Shown in pieces: positions 49,360-58,065 of a stretch of DNA of 64,000 nt. Where the stretch lies: NCBI RefSeq assembly GCF_026262505.1, contig NC_067204.1:14464522-14528521 (forward strand), read 5' to 3'. A program made the translations under genes and the position numbers. The stretch comes from Trichomonas vaginalis G3 (taxonomy: Eukaryota > Parabasalia > Trichomonadida > Trichomonadidae). The notes below the pieces were generated by a model. That model searched no databases and was not told where the DNA came from. It was given only the letters and a program-made list of their open reading frames with translations. Within the stretch, counting starts at the first letter, position 1; each line of letters begins with the position of its first letter.

Positions 49360-50215
49360 TGCTTCAGGTTGAAAAACAAAGAACAAAAGTAGCAGATACA
49401 AAACGTTAGACTATATCTTTACAAATGCTGGTAGGACTATTTCAGATGAAGAAATTTCATCCCGAGCATACAGGTTTGACTATCCAATTCGTTGGCTTCA
49501 AAGTCCTTCAGATGCAAAGGCAATAGCATTAGAAGAGTTTTGTTTTCAAATAGAACTAACGCATTTATGTTCGCAGTATATTTCATGGGCAGTATAAAGG
49601 TTCTGATGGTCTAATAGACAAATTTGACGAAATGAGAATCTTTACAGTTCGTTCAGACGAAAGTCTTGAGAAAACTCTAAATGACTTCAAACTCAAATGA
49701 ACAAATATTATTGGGAATTTCAAGAAAAATACGACTCTTTACTAAATGGAACATACTATCTGAAACTAGAATATGACAAGATGAACTCCACCGTTTCATT
49801 TCAAAAGATTGAAATTAACCCTCCAAGAGATACAGAGTTTTTATTTTGGAAAGTAGACAAAACGTTCTTGGCACAATTTCTTCGGTTACTAAACCAGAAC
49901 GAACCATTACCACCAGATGGTCCATTTCAATTTATACTTCCACCAGCAGATTTGACAGTTTATAGAAACGTGTTTGACCCTCAAAATGTTATGTGTCATG
50001 CAAGTTTCAGTTCAAGCAACAATAGTTTTCTATGTATTGGTAAGGACCTTTATGACTTTGCTTCTAAATTCTACGAATCACCTAGTAACAGTTTCTCTGA
50101 CTTTCAAGTTTGGTTTACAACAAATGGTGTGCAACATATTATTCCATTGTACTATGACTTTTATCTCGAATTGTCTTTCATATATAACTACGGAAAAGTG
50201 CTGAAAAAGTATTGA
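49360..50215 (+). pseudogene. Decayed paralogue of the 44079-44930 gene
   Basis: The open part 49697-50215 has VFDPQNVMCHASFSSSNNSF and SFSDFQVWFTTNGVQHIIP. These match VFDPAAIIVHASFSGAQNSF and SISDFQVWFTTDGRKRIIP in the intact gene. The upstream stretch matches its N-terminal part. It lies in inverted orientation about 5 kb away. A few breaks. Confidence 0.75.
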
Positions 50216-50351
50216 AAAATAATGTTTATGTTAGCATGTTAGATCTACCACGTTTTCTAACCACTTTTCTAACATCGTAGAAAACTCATGAAAACAATTT
50301 ATTTTAAAACTTTCACAAAAAACATAAAAAAGTGAAGTTAAACGTTAAGGT
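50216..50351 (+). other. Short spacer with one degenerate AGATCT palindrome
   Basis: TGTTAGATCTACCA (near 50238-50251) is followed by TTTTCTAACC-type half-sites. It is a weaker copy of the array motif found at 51801-56007. Confidence 0.6.
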
Positions 50352-51071
50352 TTACTGAACTGGTTGGATGTCGCCTTCACAGGTTATGTAGAACGGCTGA
50401 CCCGAGAAGCGAAGGAGAGACTGAATTGCCAATTTCATATGGGGTAGGGGGTTCTCCTTGTTTGGTATTTTTATCCAAGGACGTTTGTTTAGGAACTTAA
50501 CAAGAGCTTCCTTCTTTGCTTGCTTTATGTCGTCTACAGGAGTGTTTTCTGGTACCTCAATTGGAATTCCGGTTTCAATCTCGAGCTGAAGTGTAGACCT
50601 TCCAGAAATAGTGGTGAACTTGACCTTGGGCTTCATGACCTTGCGCAAGTAGTCTTTTACGCAGTCGTTAATTTAAATTAGGTAAACTGCCTCGTCAAGT
50701 CTTTCTTGCATTCCGAGTCCTTCCATCCGACAGGAAAATATTTTCCCGACAACTGGAAAAAATTTTCCTTCCGACAGAAAAAATTTTTCCCGACGACAGG
50801 AAGAACTCTTCCAGTTGTCCGTCCGTAAACCATTCAAATTTTCGAAAATTGAGAACTTTTTGGTCGAACTTCAGAAAAAGTTCTTCCTTCCAACAGAAAA
50901 ATTTTTTCCTTCCAACAGGAAAAAATTTTCCATCCGACAGGAAAAAATTTTCCTTCCCGTTATCCAACCGTTAACAAGCTTGCCTTTTACATTCTGCCTG
51001 AGGAAGTCTTTTACGCAGTCGTTAATTTCAATTAGGTAAACTGCCTCATCTAATGGCTCGATGTTGTCCAT
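50352..51071 (-). pseudogene. Unrecognised gene with an inserted palindrome-rich block
   Basis: The 3' open part 50352-50648 has VKFTTISGRSTLQLEIETGI and SLLRFSGQPFYITCEGD. The N-terminus (MDNIEPLDEAVYLIEINDCV) starts at 51071. About 55 bp of that N-terminal coding sequence is present twice (50641-50700 and 50998-51060), flanking a block of short palindromes (50700-50970). GC content is clearly higher than in neighbouring genes. Family unknown. Confidence 0.55.
50705..50970. repeat. Cluster of GGAAAATTTTCC-type short palindromes
   Basis: At least six short inverted repeats of the form (C/T)CGACAGGAAAA(A)TTTTCC occur, e.g. 50731-50746, 50753-50771 and 50917-50957. They also form larger imperfect hairpins. 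The block lies between two copies of the N-terminal sequence of the minus-strand gene. Confidence 0.75.
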
Positions 51072-51405
51072 TGCTACTGTCAGTAAAAGTACTGCTACTG
51101 TCAGTAAAAGTACTGCTACTGTCAGTAAAAGTACTGCTACTGTCAGTAAAAGTACTGCTACTGTCAGTAAAAGTACTGCTACTGTCAGTAAAAAGGAAAA
51201 TTTGAGAGGGTTTTCGACGATAAAGTACTGCTACTGTCAGTAAAAGTACTGCTACTGTCAGTAAAAGTACTGCTACTGTCAGTAAAAGTACTGCTACTGT
51301 CAGAAAAAGTACTGCTACTGTCAGAAAAAGTACTGCTACTGTCAGAAAAAGTACTGCTACTGTCAGTAAAAGTACTGCTACTGTCAGTAGCAGTACTGCT
51401 AGTAG
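51068..51405. repeat. 21-bp tandem repeat between divergent genes
   Basis: Unit AGTACTGCTACTGTCAG + TAAA. About six copies (51070-51190), a 30-bp interruption, then about nine copies (51222-51400), some with AGAAA in place of AGTAAA. The unit contains AGTACT and is open on both strands, since 21 is a multiple of three. It separates the divergent starts at 51071 (minus) and 51451 (plus), so it may also be regulatory. Confidence 0.9.
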
Positions 51406-51450
51406 CAGAGATTTTTATCGTTGGTGGTCCGACGGTTAAGCCACAAACGA

Positions 51451-51876
51451 ATGTCCGACGTCCCACCAACCGAGTCCATTCCCAAACCAGAGGAACCTAA
51501 AGAACCACAACAGTCTCCTCAGCAACCTCAGTTCCAGCAAGTACCTCCGAATTACTACCAATTTCCACCTCAAGGTTACTACCCACCACAAGGCTTCCCG
51601 AACTACCCTCCTCAGCCTATGCCTTACTGCCCCAACCCTTGGATGTTCCAGCAAGCTCCACCCCAGCAATTCCAATCTCAATCCAAATCGAAGAGAGACC
51701 AAGAGTTCGAAGAAGGTCTGAACCGCTTACGCAAAGATTATGCCACAGCCCCTATTGAGAGAAAGTTGTTCCCGGACCAAAAATATAATTTAGGTGAAGA
51801 GGTTAGATCTCACCCGTTTTCTCACCTCTTTTTTCACCTCTTGAATTTTCATGAATTTTCCCGAAATAAAAAATAA
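51451..51876 (+). CDS. Pro/Gln-rich protein (141 aa), unrecognised
   Basis: MSDVPPTESIPKPEEPKEPQ starts a Pro/Gln/Tyr-rich region (YYQFPPQGYYPPQGFPNYPP-like). A short charged helix follows (SKRDQEFEEGLNRLRKDYA). The last ~25 residues run into the repeat DNA (a GGTTAGATCTCACC palindrome at 51801), so the C-terminus may be secondary. Low complexity suggests a disordered adaptor. Confidence 0.55.
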   Translation: MSDVPPTESIPKPEEPKEPQQSPQQPQFQQVPPNYYQFPPQGYYPPQGFPNYPPQPMPYCPNPWMFQQAPPQQFQSQSKSKRDQEFEEGLNRLRKDYATAPIERKLFPDQKYNLGEEVRSHPFSHLFFHLLNFHEFSRNKK

Positions 51877-51903
51877 AGTTAGTTTTATTTTGTATGTAAA
51901 GAT

Positions 51904-51969
51904 ATGATTTCAGGGATTTTTTTGACGAAGTGTCAACCTTCACTTCGTCAAAAAATAACAGTTATCTAA
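51904..51969 (+). CDS. Micro-ORF copy A (21 codons)
   Basis: It starts MISGIFLTKCQ and ends KITVI before TAA. The motif AATAAAGTTAGTTTTA lies 32 nt upstream. The coding region includes the GACGAAGTG/CACTTCGTC hairpin. Its first three codons equal those of the gene at 53607. Three further copies follow downstream. Confidence 0.35.
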   Translation: MISGIFLTKCQPSLRQKITVI

Positions 51970-52448
51970 TGAAAAAGTGTCATTTTTTTGTATTTTTTTC
52001 ATTTGACGAGAATGTCGGGTAGAAGGTTAGATCTAACCTGTTTTCTAACCTGTTTTCTACCCTCTTGAATTTTCATGACTTCTTCGTAAATGTTTTGTCA
52101 AGACTTCATCGTAATGAGTGTAAAGGACCCAAAAATATAATTTAGGGTAGAAGGTTAGATCTAACCTGTTTTCTAACCTGTTTTCTACCCTCTTGAATTT
52201 GTCAAGACTTCTTCGTAAATGTTTTGTCAAGACTTCTTCGTAAATGTTTTGTCAAGACTTCTTCGTAATGAGTGTAAAGGACCCAAAAATATAATTTAGG
52301 TGAAGAGGTGAGATCTCACCTGTTTTTTCACCTGTTTTCTAACATGGTCTAAAACTCTCGAAAATCATGAATTTTCATGAATTTCCTTAAGATAGAAAAA
52401 ATAAAGTTAGTTTTATTTCATTTATTTTTTTATTTTGTATGTAAAGAC

Positions 52449-52514
52449 ATGATTTCAGGGATTTTTTTGACGAAGTGCAAACCTTCACTTCGTCAAAAAA
52501 TAACAGTTATATAA
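52449..52514 (+). CDS. Micro-ORF copy B (21 codons)
   Basis: As copy A, but MISGIFLTKCK; promoter-like motif at 52400-52415. The frame, including the seven-T run and the stop, is preserved. Confidence 0.35.
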   Translation: MISGIFLTKCKPSLRQKITVI

Positions 52515-52552
52515 TGAAAAAGTGTCATTTTTTTTATTTTGTATGTAAAGAC

Positions 52553-52618
52553 ATGATTTCAGGGATTTTTTTGACGAAGTGCAAACCTTCACTTCGTCAA
52601 AAAATAACAGTTATATAA
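52553..52618 (+). CDS. Micro-ORF copy C (21 codons)
   Basis: Same translation as copy B. It has only the TTTTATTTTGTATGTAAAGAC part of the leader. Confidence 0.3.
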   Translation: MISGIFLTKCKPSLRQKITVI

Positions 52619-52659
52619 TGAAAAAGTGTCATTTTTTTGTATTTTTTTGTATGTAAGAT

Positions 52660-52725
52660 ATGATTTCAGGGATTTTTTTGACGAAGTGCAAACGTTCACT
52701 TCGTCAAAAAATAACAGTTATATAA
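52660..52725 (+). CDS. Micro-ORF copy D (21 codons)
   Basis: One residue differs from copies B and C (P to R after KCK). The frame is kept over 66 nt. Confidence 0.3.
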   Translation: MISGIFLTKCKRSLRQKITVI

Positions 52726-53557
52726 TGAAAAAGTGTCATTTTTTGTATTTTTTTGTATTTGACGAGAATGTCGGGTAGATGGTTAGATCTAACACGTTTT
52801 CTAACCTCTTGAATTTGTCAAGACTTCTTCGTAAATGTTTTGTCAAGACTTCTTCGTAAATGTTTTGTCAAGACTTCTTCGTAAATGTTTTGTCAAGACT
52901 TCTTCGTAAATGTTTTGTCAAGACTTCTTCGTACATGTTTTGTCAAGACTTCTTCGTAATGAGTGTAAAGGACCCAAAAATATAATTTAGGGTAGAAGGT
53001 TAGATCTAACCTGTTTTCTACCCTCATTTCTACCCTCTTGAATTTGTCAAGACTTCTTCGTACATGTTTTGTCAAGACTTCTTCGTAAATGTTTTGTCAA
53101 GACTTCTTCGTACATGTTTTGTCAAGACTTCTTCGTACATGTTTTGTCAAGACTTCTTCGTAAATGTTTTGTCAAGACTTCTTCGTACATGTTTTGTCAA
53201 GACTTCTTCGTACATGTTTTGTCAAGACTTCTTCGTACATGTTTTGTCAAGACTTCTTCGTACATGTTTTGTCAAGACTTCTTCGTAAATGTTTTGTCAA
53301 ACATGAACGTACATGTTTTGTCAAGACTTCTTCGTACATGTTTTGTCAAGACTTCTTCGTAAATGTTTTGTCAAACATGAACGTACATGCTTTGTCAAGA
53401 CTTCTTCGTAAATGTTTTGTCAAGACTTCTTCGTAATGAGTGTAAAGGACCCAAAAATATAATTTAGGGTAGAAGGTTAGATCTAACCTGTTTTCTAACC
53501 TGTTTTCTACCCTCATTTCTACCCTCATGAATTTTCATGAATTTTCCCGAAATAAAA

Positions 53558-53573
53558 AATAAAGTTAGTTTTA
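53558..53573 (+). promoter_or_regulatory. AATAAAGTTAGTTTTA motif of the 312-aa gene
   Basis: It lies 49 nt before the ATG at 53607. The motif recurs at 25575, 51872, 52400 and 54952, always followed by a T-rich tract and an ATG. Confidence 0.65.
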
Positions 53574-53606
53574 TTTTATTTATTTTTTTTATTTTGTATA
53601 AAAGAT

Positions 53607-54545
53607 ATGATTTCAACAATCGGCACAACAACAATTCAAACAACAGCACCAAACTCGTTAGTCATGAATCCAACATCTATGTTAGTAGAAATGAAAAGCT
53701 TCATTCCTTCTTCATATACTTTCGAAACAAAAATCCAGAAGATAAAGCAAGAACTTTTAACAAGTAATTTAGACTGTAGTGCGAAAGATGAAGAAAATGA
53801 AGAATATCTTTATGAAATGCAGGACCTCATCGACCATTTGCCCAAATTGCCTGAAATCCAACAACAAAAACTAACTATTCCTGAATTCGACGAAATTGAA
53901 GTCAAAGCAACTGACTCAGTAGAAATAAAGAAGTTCATACGAAAGGTAAACTATGAGTTTCTAGGATTTCATTGCAACCATAAGGTTATGGACAAAGATT
54001 GCGACATGGTATATAAGAATGTTTCTGACATATATAAATCTGAAGAATTTAAGACCTACGACAACTTTGTTTCGTTAGTTGCTGAATGTGTTTGGGAAAT
54101 AAGAGATAAAAATAGAAGAGGCAAAGTATGGAACAAACAAATAAGACCCGCTATGTTTGAGATGAAGAGAGCAATTGACGCTTTAGTTGTTCTAGCAGGT
54201 AAGGTTTCAGAATATAACGCAAAAATGAACCCGCAATGTTCTAAATGTAAAGCGGCAATTAGGAAATATAACTACTCCGTCAAAGAGATAGAAAGAATGA
54301 GAAACGACTATGCAGATTTAAAGAAAGAAGCAGAAAAGCCAGCAGAAGATAAAATGGACATGTTAGAATTTCTGAACAAAAACTATCCAACTGCTGACGA
54401 TTTCCTTCTATCTGACGTCAAGAAGAAATATAAAGAGACTTTCGGCATAGTTAAAACATTCGATATCCTCAGCGAAGAAATAGAAGCTACAAAACTGTTT
54501 AGAGTCTCACGAATTCATAACGTTTACCATGTAAAACGCTTATAA
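53607..54545 (+). CDS. Unrecognised protein (312 aa) bracketed by AGATCT palindrome arrays
   Basis: MISTIGTTTIQTTAPNSLVM starts an intact ORF. It is helical and acidic in the first half. The middle part has CNHKVMDKDCDM and CSKCKAAIRKYNYSVKEIER (possible metal-binding Cys/His). The C-terminal segment DFLLSDVKKKYKETFGIVKT, followed by RVSRIHNVYHVKRL, resembles a winged-helix-like domain of primase/replication proteins. This is weak. By position it corresponds to the iteron-flanked primase-helicase of Maverick 1, so an initiator or regulator role is a reasonable guess. Confidence 0.65.
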   Translation: MISTIGTTTIQTTAPNSLVMNPTSMLVEMKSFIPSSYTFETKIQKIKQELLTSNLDCSAKDEENEEYLYEMQDLIDHLPKLPEIQQQKLTIPEFDEIEVKATDSVEIKKFIRKVNYEFLGFHCNHKVMDKDCDMVYKNVSDIYKSEEFKTYDNFVSLVAECVWEIRDKNRRGKVWNKQIRPAMFEMKRAIDALVVLAGKVSEYNAKMNPQCSKCKAAIRKYNYSVKEIERMRNDYADLKKEAEKPAEDKMDMLEFLNKNYPTADDFLLSDVKKKYKETFGIVKTFDILSEEIEATKLFRVSRIHNVYHVKRL

Positions 54546-54577
54546 AATAACTGGGGTAGAAAAGAGGTTAGAAAACA

Positions 54578-54884
54578 GGTTAGATCTAACCTTCTACCCT
54601 AAAATATATTTTTGCTGAAAAATGACCAAAATTCTGAGTAAAATAATTTTAGGGCTTGTGTCAAACCGTTGAGTTTTCACAAAATTTAAAAAATAACGTT
54701 TACCATGTGAAACGCTTATAAAATAACTGGGGTAGAAAACAGGTGAGAAAACAGGTTAGATCTAACCTCTTCACCTAAACATTATTTTTGCTGAAAAATG
54801 ACCAAAAAAAGTTAGTTGTGTGTTTTGACAGCATGTTAGAAAAACAGGTGAGAAAACAGGTTAGAAAACAGGTTAGATCTAACC
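54578..54884 (-). repeat. Right array of AGATCT palindromes, opposite polarity
   Basis: Palindromes lie at 54578-54591, 54754-54767 and 54871-54884. Here the GGTTAGAAAACA half-sites are on the left, the mirror of the left array. The tail of the 312-aa gene (CGTTTACCATGT...AAAATAACTGGGGTAGAAAA) is repeated at 54693 and partly at 55935, so the block arose by duplication of the gene end. Confidence 0.9.
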
Positions 54885-54951
54885 TTCTACCCTAAAATAT
54901 ATTTTTGCTGAATTCCGTATGAAATTTCATGAATTTCCTTAAGATAGAAAA

Positions 54952-54967
54952 AATAAAGTTAGTTTTA
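54952..54967 (+). promoter_or_regulatory. AATAAAGTTAGTTTTA motif of the KilA-N gene
   Basis: It lies 54 nt before ATG 55006, followed by the TTATTTTGTATGTAAAGAC leader also seen before the micro-ORFs. Confidence 0.6.
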
Positions 54968-55005
54968 TGTTTATTTATTTTTTTATTTTGTATGTAAAGA
55001 CAGAT

Positions 55006-55617
55006 ATGTCAAACATTGAGTTTGAAACAGTTAAAAAGATAGACAATGACACCAAAGTGGTTAGAATAGGTGATTTAAACGTAAGATACTCAAAGAAATA
55101 CAACAAATATTCTTTGTCAGACATTATATTTCCATCTGGAAAGAAAACACACGACTGGGTTAGAAATGCTTCAACTCAGAAAATTTTGACAAGAAATCCT
55201 GAGCTTATGATATCGGTAAGATTCTATGGAACTACAGCATATCTTATAGACAAAAGTCTTATACCAATAGTTTTGTTATGGTTAGACCCAGTTGTTGGAT
55301 ATAACTTCATAACATATGGTTCATTCGATACGGAACGTTGCAGTGAAGGCTTACTTTACATCGTTCAGAAACCGAAGGACTTCAATACAAAAAGATATAA
55401 GATAGGAAGAACATATAATATAACTCAAAGATATGACAGTACAGTCAATAGAGTCAAGGTTGTGTTTGCTAATGATATGAGAGCTGCAGAAACAGAACTA
55501 CTTGAAAAGTTTGAGAAAATGTATGGTGCTCCCATAAAAGGTAAAGAAACGTTTGAAGTAGATGAGATAGATAAAGCTATAAAATTATTTGACGAAGTTG
55601 CTGAAAAATACATGTAA
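55006..55617 (+). CDS. KilA-N / T5orf172 (GIY-YIG-like) protein (203 aa)
   Basis: The preferred start is MSNIEFETVKKIDNDTKVVR; the frame is open 39 nt further upstream. Residues ~15-95 resemble KilA-N (KYSLSDIIFPSGKKTHDWVR, STQKILTRN). Residues ~120-185 resemble the T5orf172/Bro-C GIY-YIG-like domain (GLLYIVQKPKDFNTKRYKIG, RAAETELLEKFEKMYG). This domain pair is typical of large DNA viruses and phages, as DNA-binding regulators or nucleases. It seems intact and follows the palindrome array. Confidence 0.8.
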   Translation: MSNIEFETVKKIDNDTKVVRIGDLNVRYSKKYNKYSLSDIIFPSGKKTHDWVRNASTQKILTRNPELMISVRFYGTTAYLIDKSLIPIVLLWLDPVVGYNFITYGSFDTERCSEGLLYIVQKPKDFNTKRYKIGRTYNITQRYDSTVNRVKVVFANDMRAAETELLEKFEKMYGAPIKGKETFEVDEIDKAIKLFDEVAEKYM

Positions 55618-55675
55618 AGCGTTTATTTTTGGTCTTTTGTGAAAGTCAGAAAATAACGCTAATTTTTTATAAAAT

Positions 55676-55935
55676 TTGACGAAGTGCAAACCTTCACTTC
55701 GTGTCATAATGTAAAAATAACGCTAAAATTTGACGAAGTGCAAACCTTCACTTCGTGTCATAATGTAAAAATAACGCTAAAATTTGACGAAGTGCAAACC
55801 TTCACTTCGTGTCATAATGTAAAAATAACGCTAAAATTTGACGAAGTGCAAACCTTCACTTCGTGTCATAATGTAAAAATAACGCTAATTTTTGACGAAG
55901 TGCAAACCTTCACTTCGTGTCATAATGTAAAAATA
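55676..55935 (+). repeat. 54-bp tandem repeat, five copies, hairpin-bearing
   Basis: The unit holds TTGACGAAGTGCAAACCTTC and CACTTCGTGTCATAATG, then AAAATAACGCTAAAA. Five copies. The CGAAGTG/CACTTCG stem is the one found in the micro-ORFs. An 88-codon ORF over it is an artefact of the 54-bp period. Confidence 0.9.
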
Positions 55936-56230
55936 ACGTTTACCATGTAAAACGGTTGTGAAAAAAAGAGGTGAGAAAACAGGTGAGAAAACAGGTGAGA
56001 TCTAACCTTCTACCCTAAAATATATTTTTGCTGAATTCAGCACAAAAATCTGAGTAAAATGGCATAAGATTGCTTCCCTCGGAAAACCGAGAGAAGAGAT
56101 TCCGTACGAAAACAGTGAAGAACAGCGAGTAGGTAAGAAAACCCAGTCGCCTAAAACTCATGAAAATCGTGAAAAATAACAGAGTATTTTGACAACTTCA
56201 AACAAGTAGAGTAAATTGCACTCTTTATTT
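55936..56230 (+). other. Spacer with the last AGATCT palindrome
   Basis: GGTGAGATCTAACC at 55994-56007 has GGTGAGAAAACA half-sites on its left (right-array polarity). The rest, including a CTCGGAAAACCGAG hairpin near 56078, holds no gene. Confidence 0.7.
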
Positions 56231-57165
56231 TTACGCTTGACTTTTTACAATTTGAACTTTGTTCGCGTAGATATGAATTCTGAAAGAAGTATGAGGGTCT
56301 TGTATGACTTTGTACTTCTCCCATAGTTCATGTCTGTCAAACTTACCTGCCATGGACTCTTTCATAAGTTCCATGAAATCGTCTTCGGACAATCCGGGGA
56401 AAAGTATAATGTCAGTAAGTATTCTTTTAACATCCTTACTTAAACTCTTTGCTGTCTGTACACAAATGACAACTGAGATGTTAAAGTGTCTGAGCTTCTT
56501 AAGAATTCGACACATATCTTGTTCTCTATTCTTTAACAAAGGATGAGAGGCGAAATCATCTAAGATAAGAAGACACCTATGAGGGTATGTCTTCCAATCG
56601 TAAGATTGCAATTTCTTCGAAATGTATTCTATCTCTTTCTGTTTGTTTCTGAAGTGTTTCTTCTCTAATATTCTCTGCATTTCCTCATTTGGGTCTTTAA
56701 ACTTCGAATTTATATACTCATTTATAGCATTGTACTTCAAAACCCTTCTTTGGTACTTCTTTATCCAATCTAACAACTCAGTATCCTTTATACATACTAA
56801 CTTAGACTTCTTTATAATATCTTTGAACGAATTGACGGTTTGGTCAAATTGACCAGAAGTACTACAAATAACAACTAACTCATAGAATGGGTTCTTCTCA
56901 TCTAGTTCTTGTTGTTGTGCAGCCATTTTAAGATAAGTGAAAGTCTTACCCGACCCAGGTGTGCAATTAGACCTGTTATACCATTCTGAGCAAATAAGAA
57001 CTTGTCATGTATAGGCTTTATCTGAGCATTTTCTAACTTCCTCTTGTTCTTGTTTAAAACATTCTCAAATTTCTTGTCAATGTCAGCAAACTTTTTTTCT
57101 AACATATTTTTAGAAAAATTAAAATTTTTATCTTTTAGAAAATGTCTAGCGATTTCGCTATCTAT
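56231..57165 (-). pseudogene. DNA-packaging ATPase (A32/FtsK-HerA type) of Maverick 2, broken
   Basis: The open part 56231-56926 has a Walker B strand with RCLLILDDFASHPLLKNR. It also has HFNISVVICVQTAKSLSKDV (sensor-type strand with Gln/Thr) and ILFPGLSEDDFMELM, as in poxvirus A32-like packaging ATPases. The open part 56902-57207 adds a coiled N-terminal region. Polinton ATPases of this type package DNA into capsids. About one break. Confidence 0.8.
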
Positions 57166-57592
57166 ATTCGAGACAAGCTTTTCGACAGCAAAACATCTGT
57201 CGACCATAAAATCTTACATAGTGTAAACAAGAAAGGGGAATTTGTTCTAAAGTTCTGTTTCTGGGAATATGACAAGAACCATAAAACATTAAGCAGAGCA
57301 GTCTTAAAATTTGTCAATGACAGACTTGTTGACAGAGATGACACCGATTGGAAAGATGAAGTCCAACAAAATTTCTTAGAATGCAAAGAAGACACATGCG
57401 CTGTTCTTGAAGATGAATAGAAAACAGAATAGATGAGCTATTAAAGGACAAAGAACTTTTACATAAATATGGTTGCGCCAAATTTGACATAACTCCACAG
57501 AAAAGAAGAAGAAAGAAAAGAAAGAAAAGAAAGTAGAAGAAGAGAAGAAAGAACCTGAACCAGTTCCAGAGAAAAAGAAATTTGACATGTAA
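57142..57592 (+). pseudogene. Maverick 2 unrecognised gene, broken
   Basis: The open part 57142-57420 reads MSSDFAIYIRDKLFDSKTSV and ends in a Cys/acidic tail. Lys/Glu-rich sequence follows to about 57592. It is divergent from the ATPase. Family unknown. About one break. Confidence 0.45.
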
Positions 57593-57605
57593 AAATAAAA
57601 TTTTA

Positions 57606-58026
57606 TTTTTAGAACATTTCTGGGTCAATGTCAATGTTCTCTTCCTCTTTAGGAGCAAACACTGGCTTAGACTCTAAAATCTTTTTACCCAATTTACCTT
57701 GAACTTCAACTATCTTAGACTCATAATATTCATAGTCGTCTGCTTTCTTTGGTTCATAAGGTATAACAAGTTTGTATGCTTTGCCTTCTTTAAGGTTTGA
57801 AAACCTTCTGTCAAAACTTTCTTTGACTGCTAAAACCTTCTATGTCTAAGTCTTCAAATTTCGCACCATTTTTAGTCACAATAGCAAACTTAACTGGTTC
57901 GATGTTCCAAACTTTGCTGAATGAAGACTTTTCAAAATGGTAGAAGTAAACATTCAAATATGTGAATGGGTCTAGTTCTTCTTTAAGTCCTGACATGTAC
58001 TTGTTTACTGAGATGAATTTCGTCAT
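57606..58026 (-). pseudogene. Maverick 2 unrecognised gene, broken
   Basis: MTKFISVNKYMSGLKEELDP starts the open 5' part (57811-58026), with beta-rich LNVYFYHFEKSSFSKVW. Protein-like sequence continues to 57606 with an acidic end. It could be a single-stranded DNA-binding-type beta protein given its place next to the helicase, but no motif proves it. About one break. Confidence 0.4.
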
Positions 58027-58065
58027 CTTTTCTATCGGATAAAAATATTTTTTTTAAAAATTTAC

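Larger units (their letters stand above)
51801..53535 (+). repeat. Left array of AGATCT palindromes, hairpins and 25-bp repeats (Maverick 2)
   Basis: GGTTAGATCTAACC-type palindromes lie at 51801, 52025, 52153, 52307, 52781, 52998 and 53475, most with TGTTTTCTAACC half-sites on their right. Between them are 25-bp tandem repeats containing GTCAAGACTTCTTCGTA (52808-52965, 53044-53440) and hairpins GACGAAGTG...CACTTCGTC (51921, 52467, 52571, 52678). ORFs called in the 25-bp array are artefacts. No ordinary gene is present, apart from the micro-ORFs listed separately. Confidence 0.9.

Noticed and set aside
51061-51243. 60-codon ORF of ATVSKST repeats
   Set aside because: Consequence of the 21-bp tandem repeat, open on both strands.
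53064-53436. Several overlapping ORFs of MFCQDFFVNVLSRLLRT type
   Set aside because: All frames of a 25-bp tandem repeat; translation simply cycles through frames.
55684-55950. 88-codon repeat ORF (FTSCHNVKITLKFDEV)
   Set aside because: By-product of five copies of a 54-bp non-coding repeat; it has no ATG start of its own.
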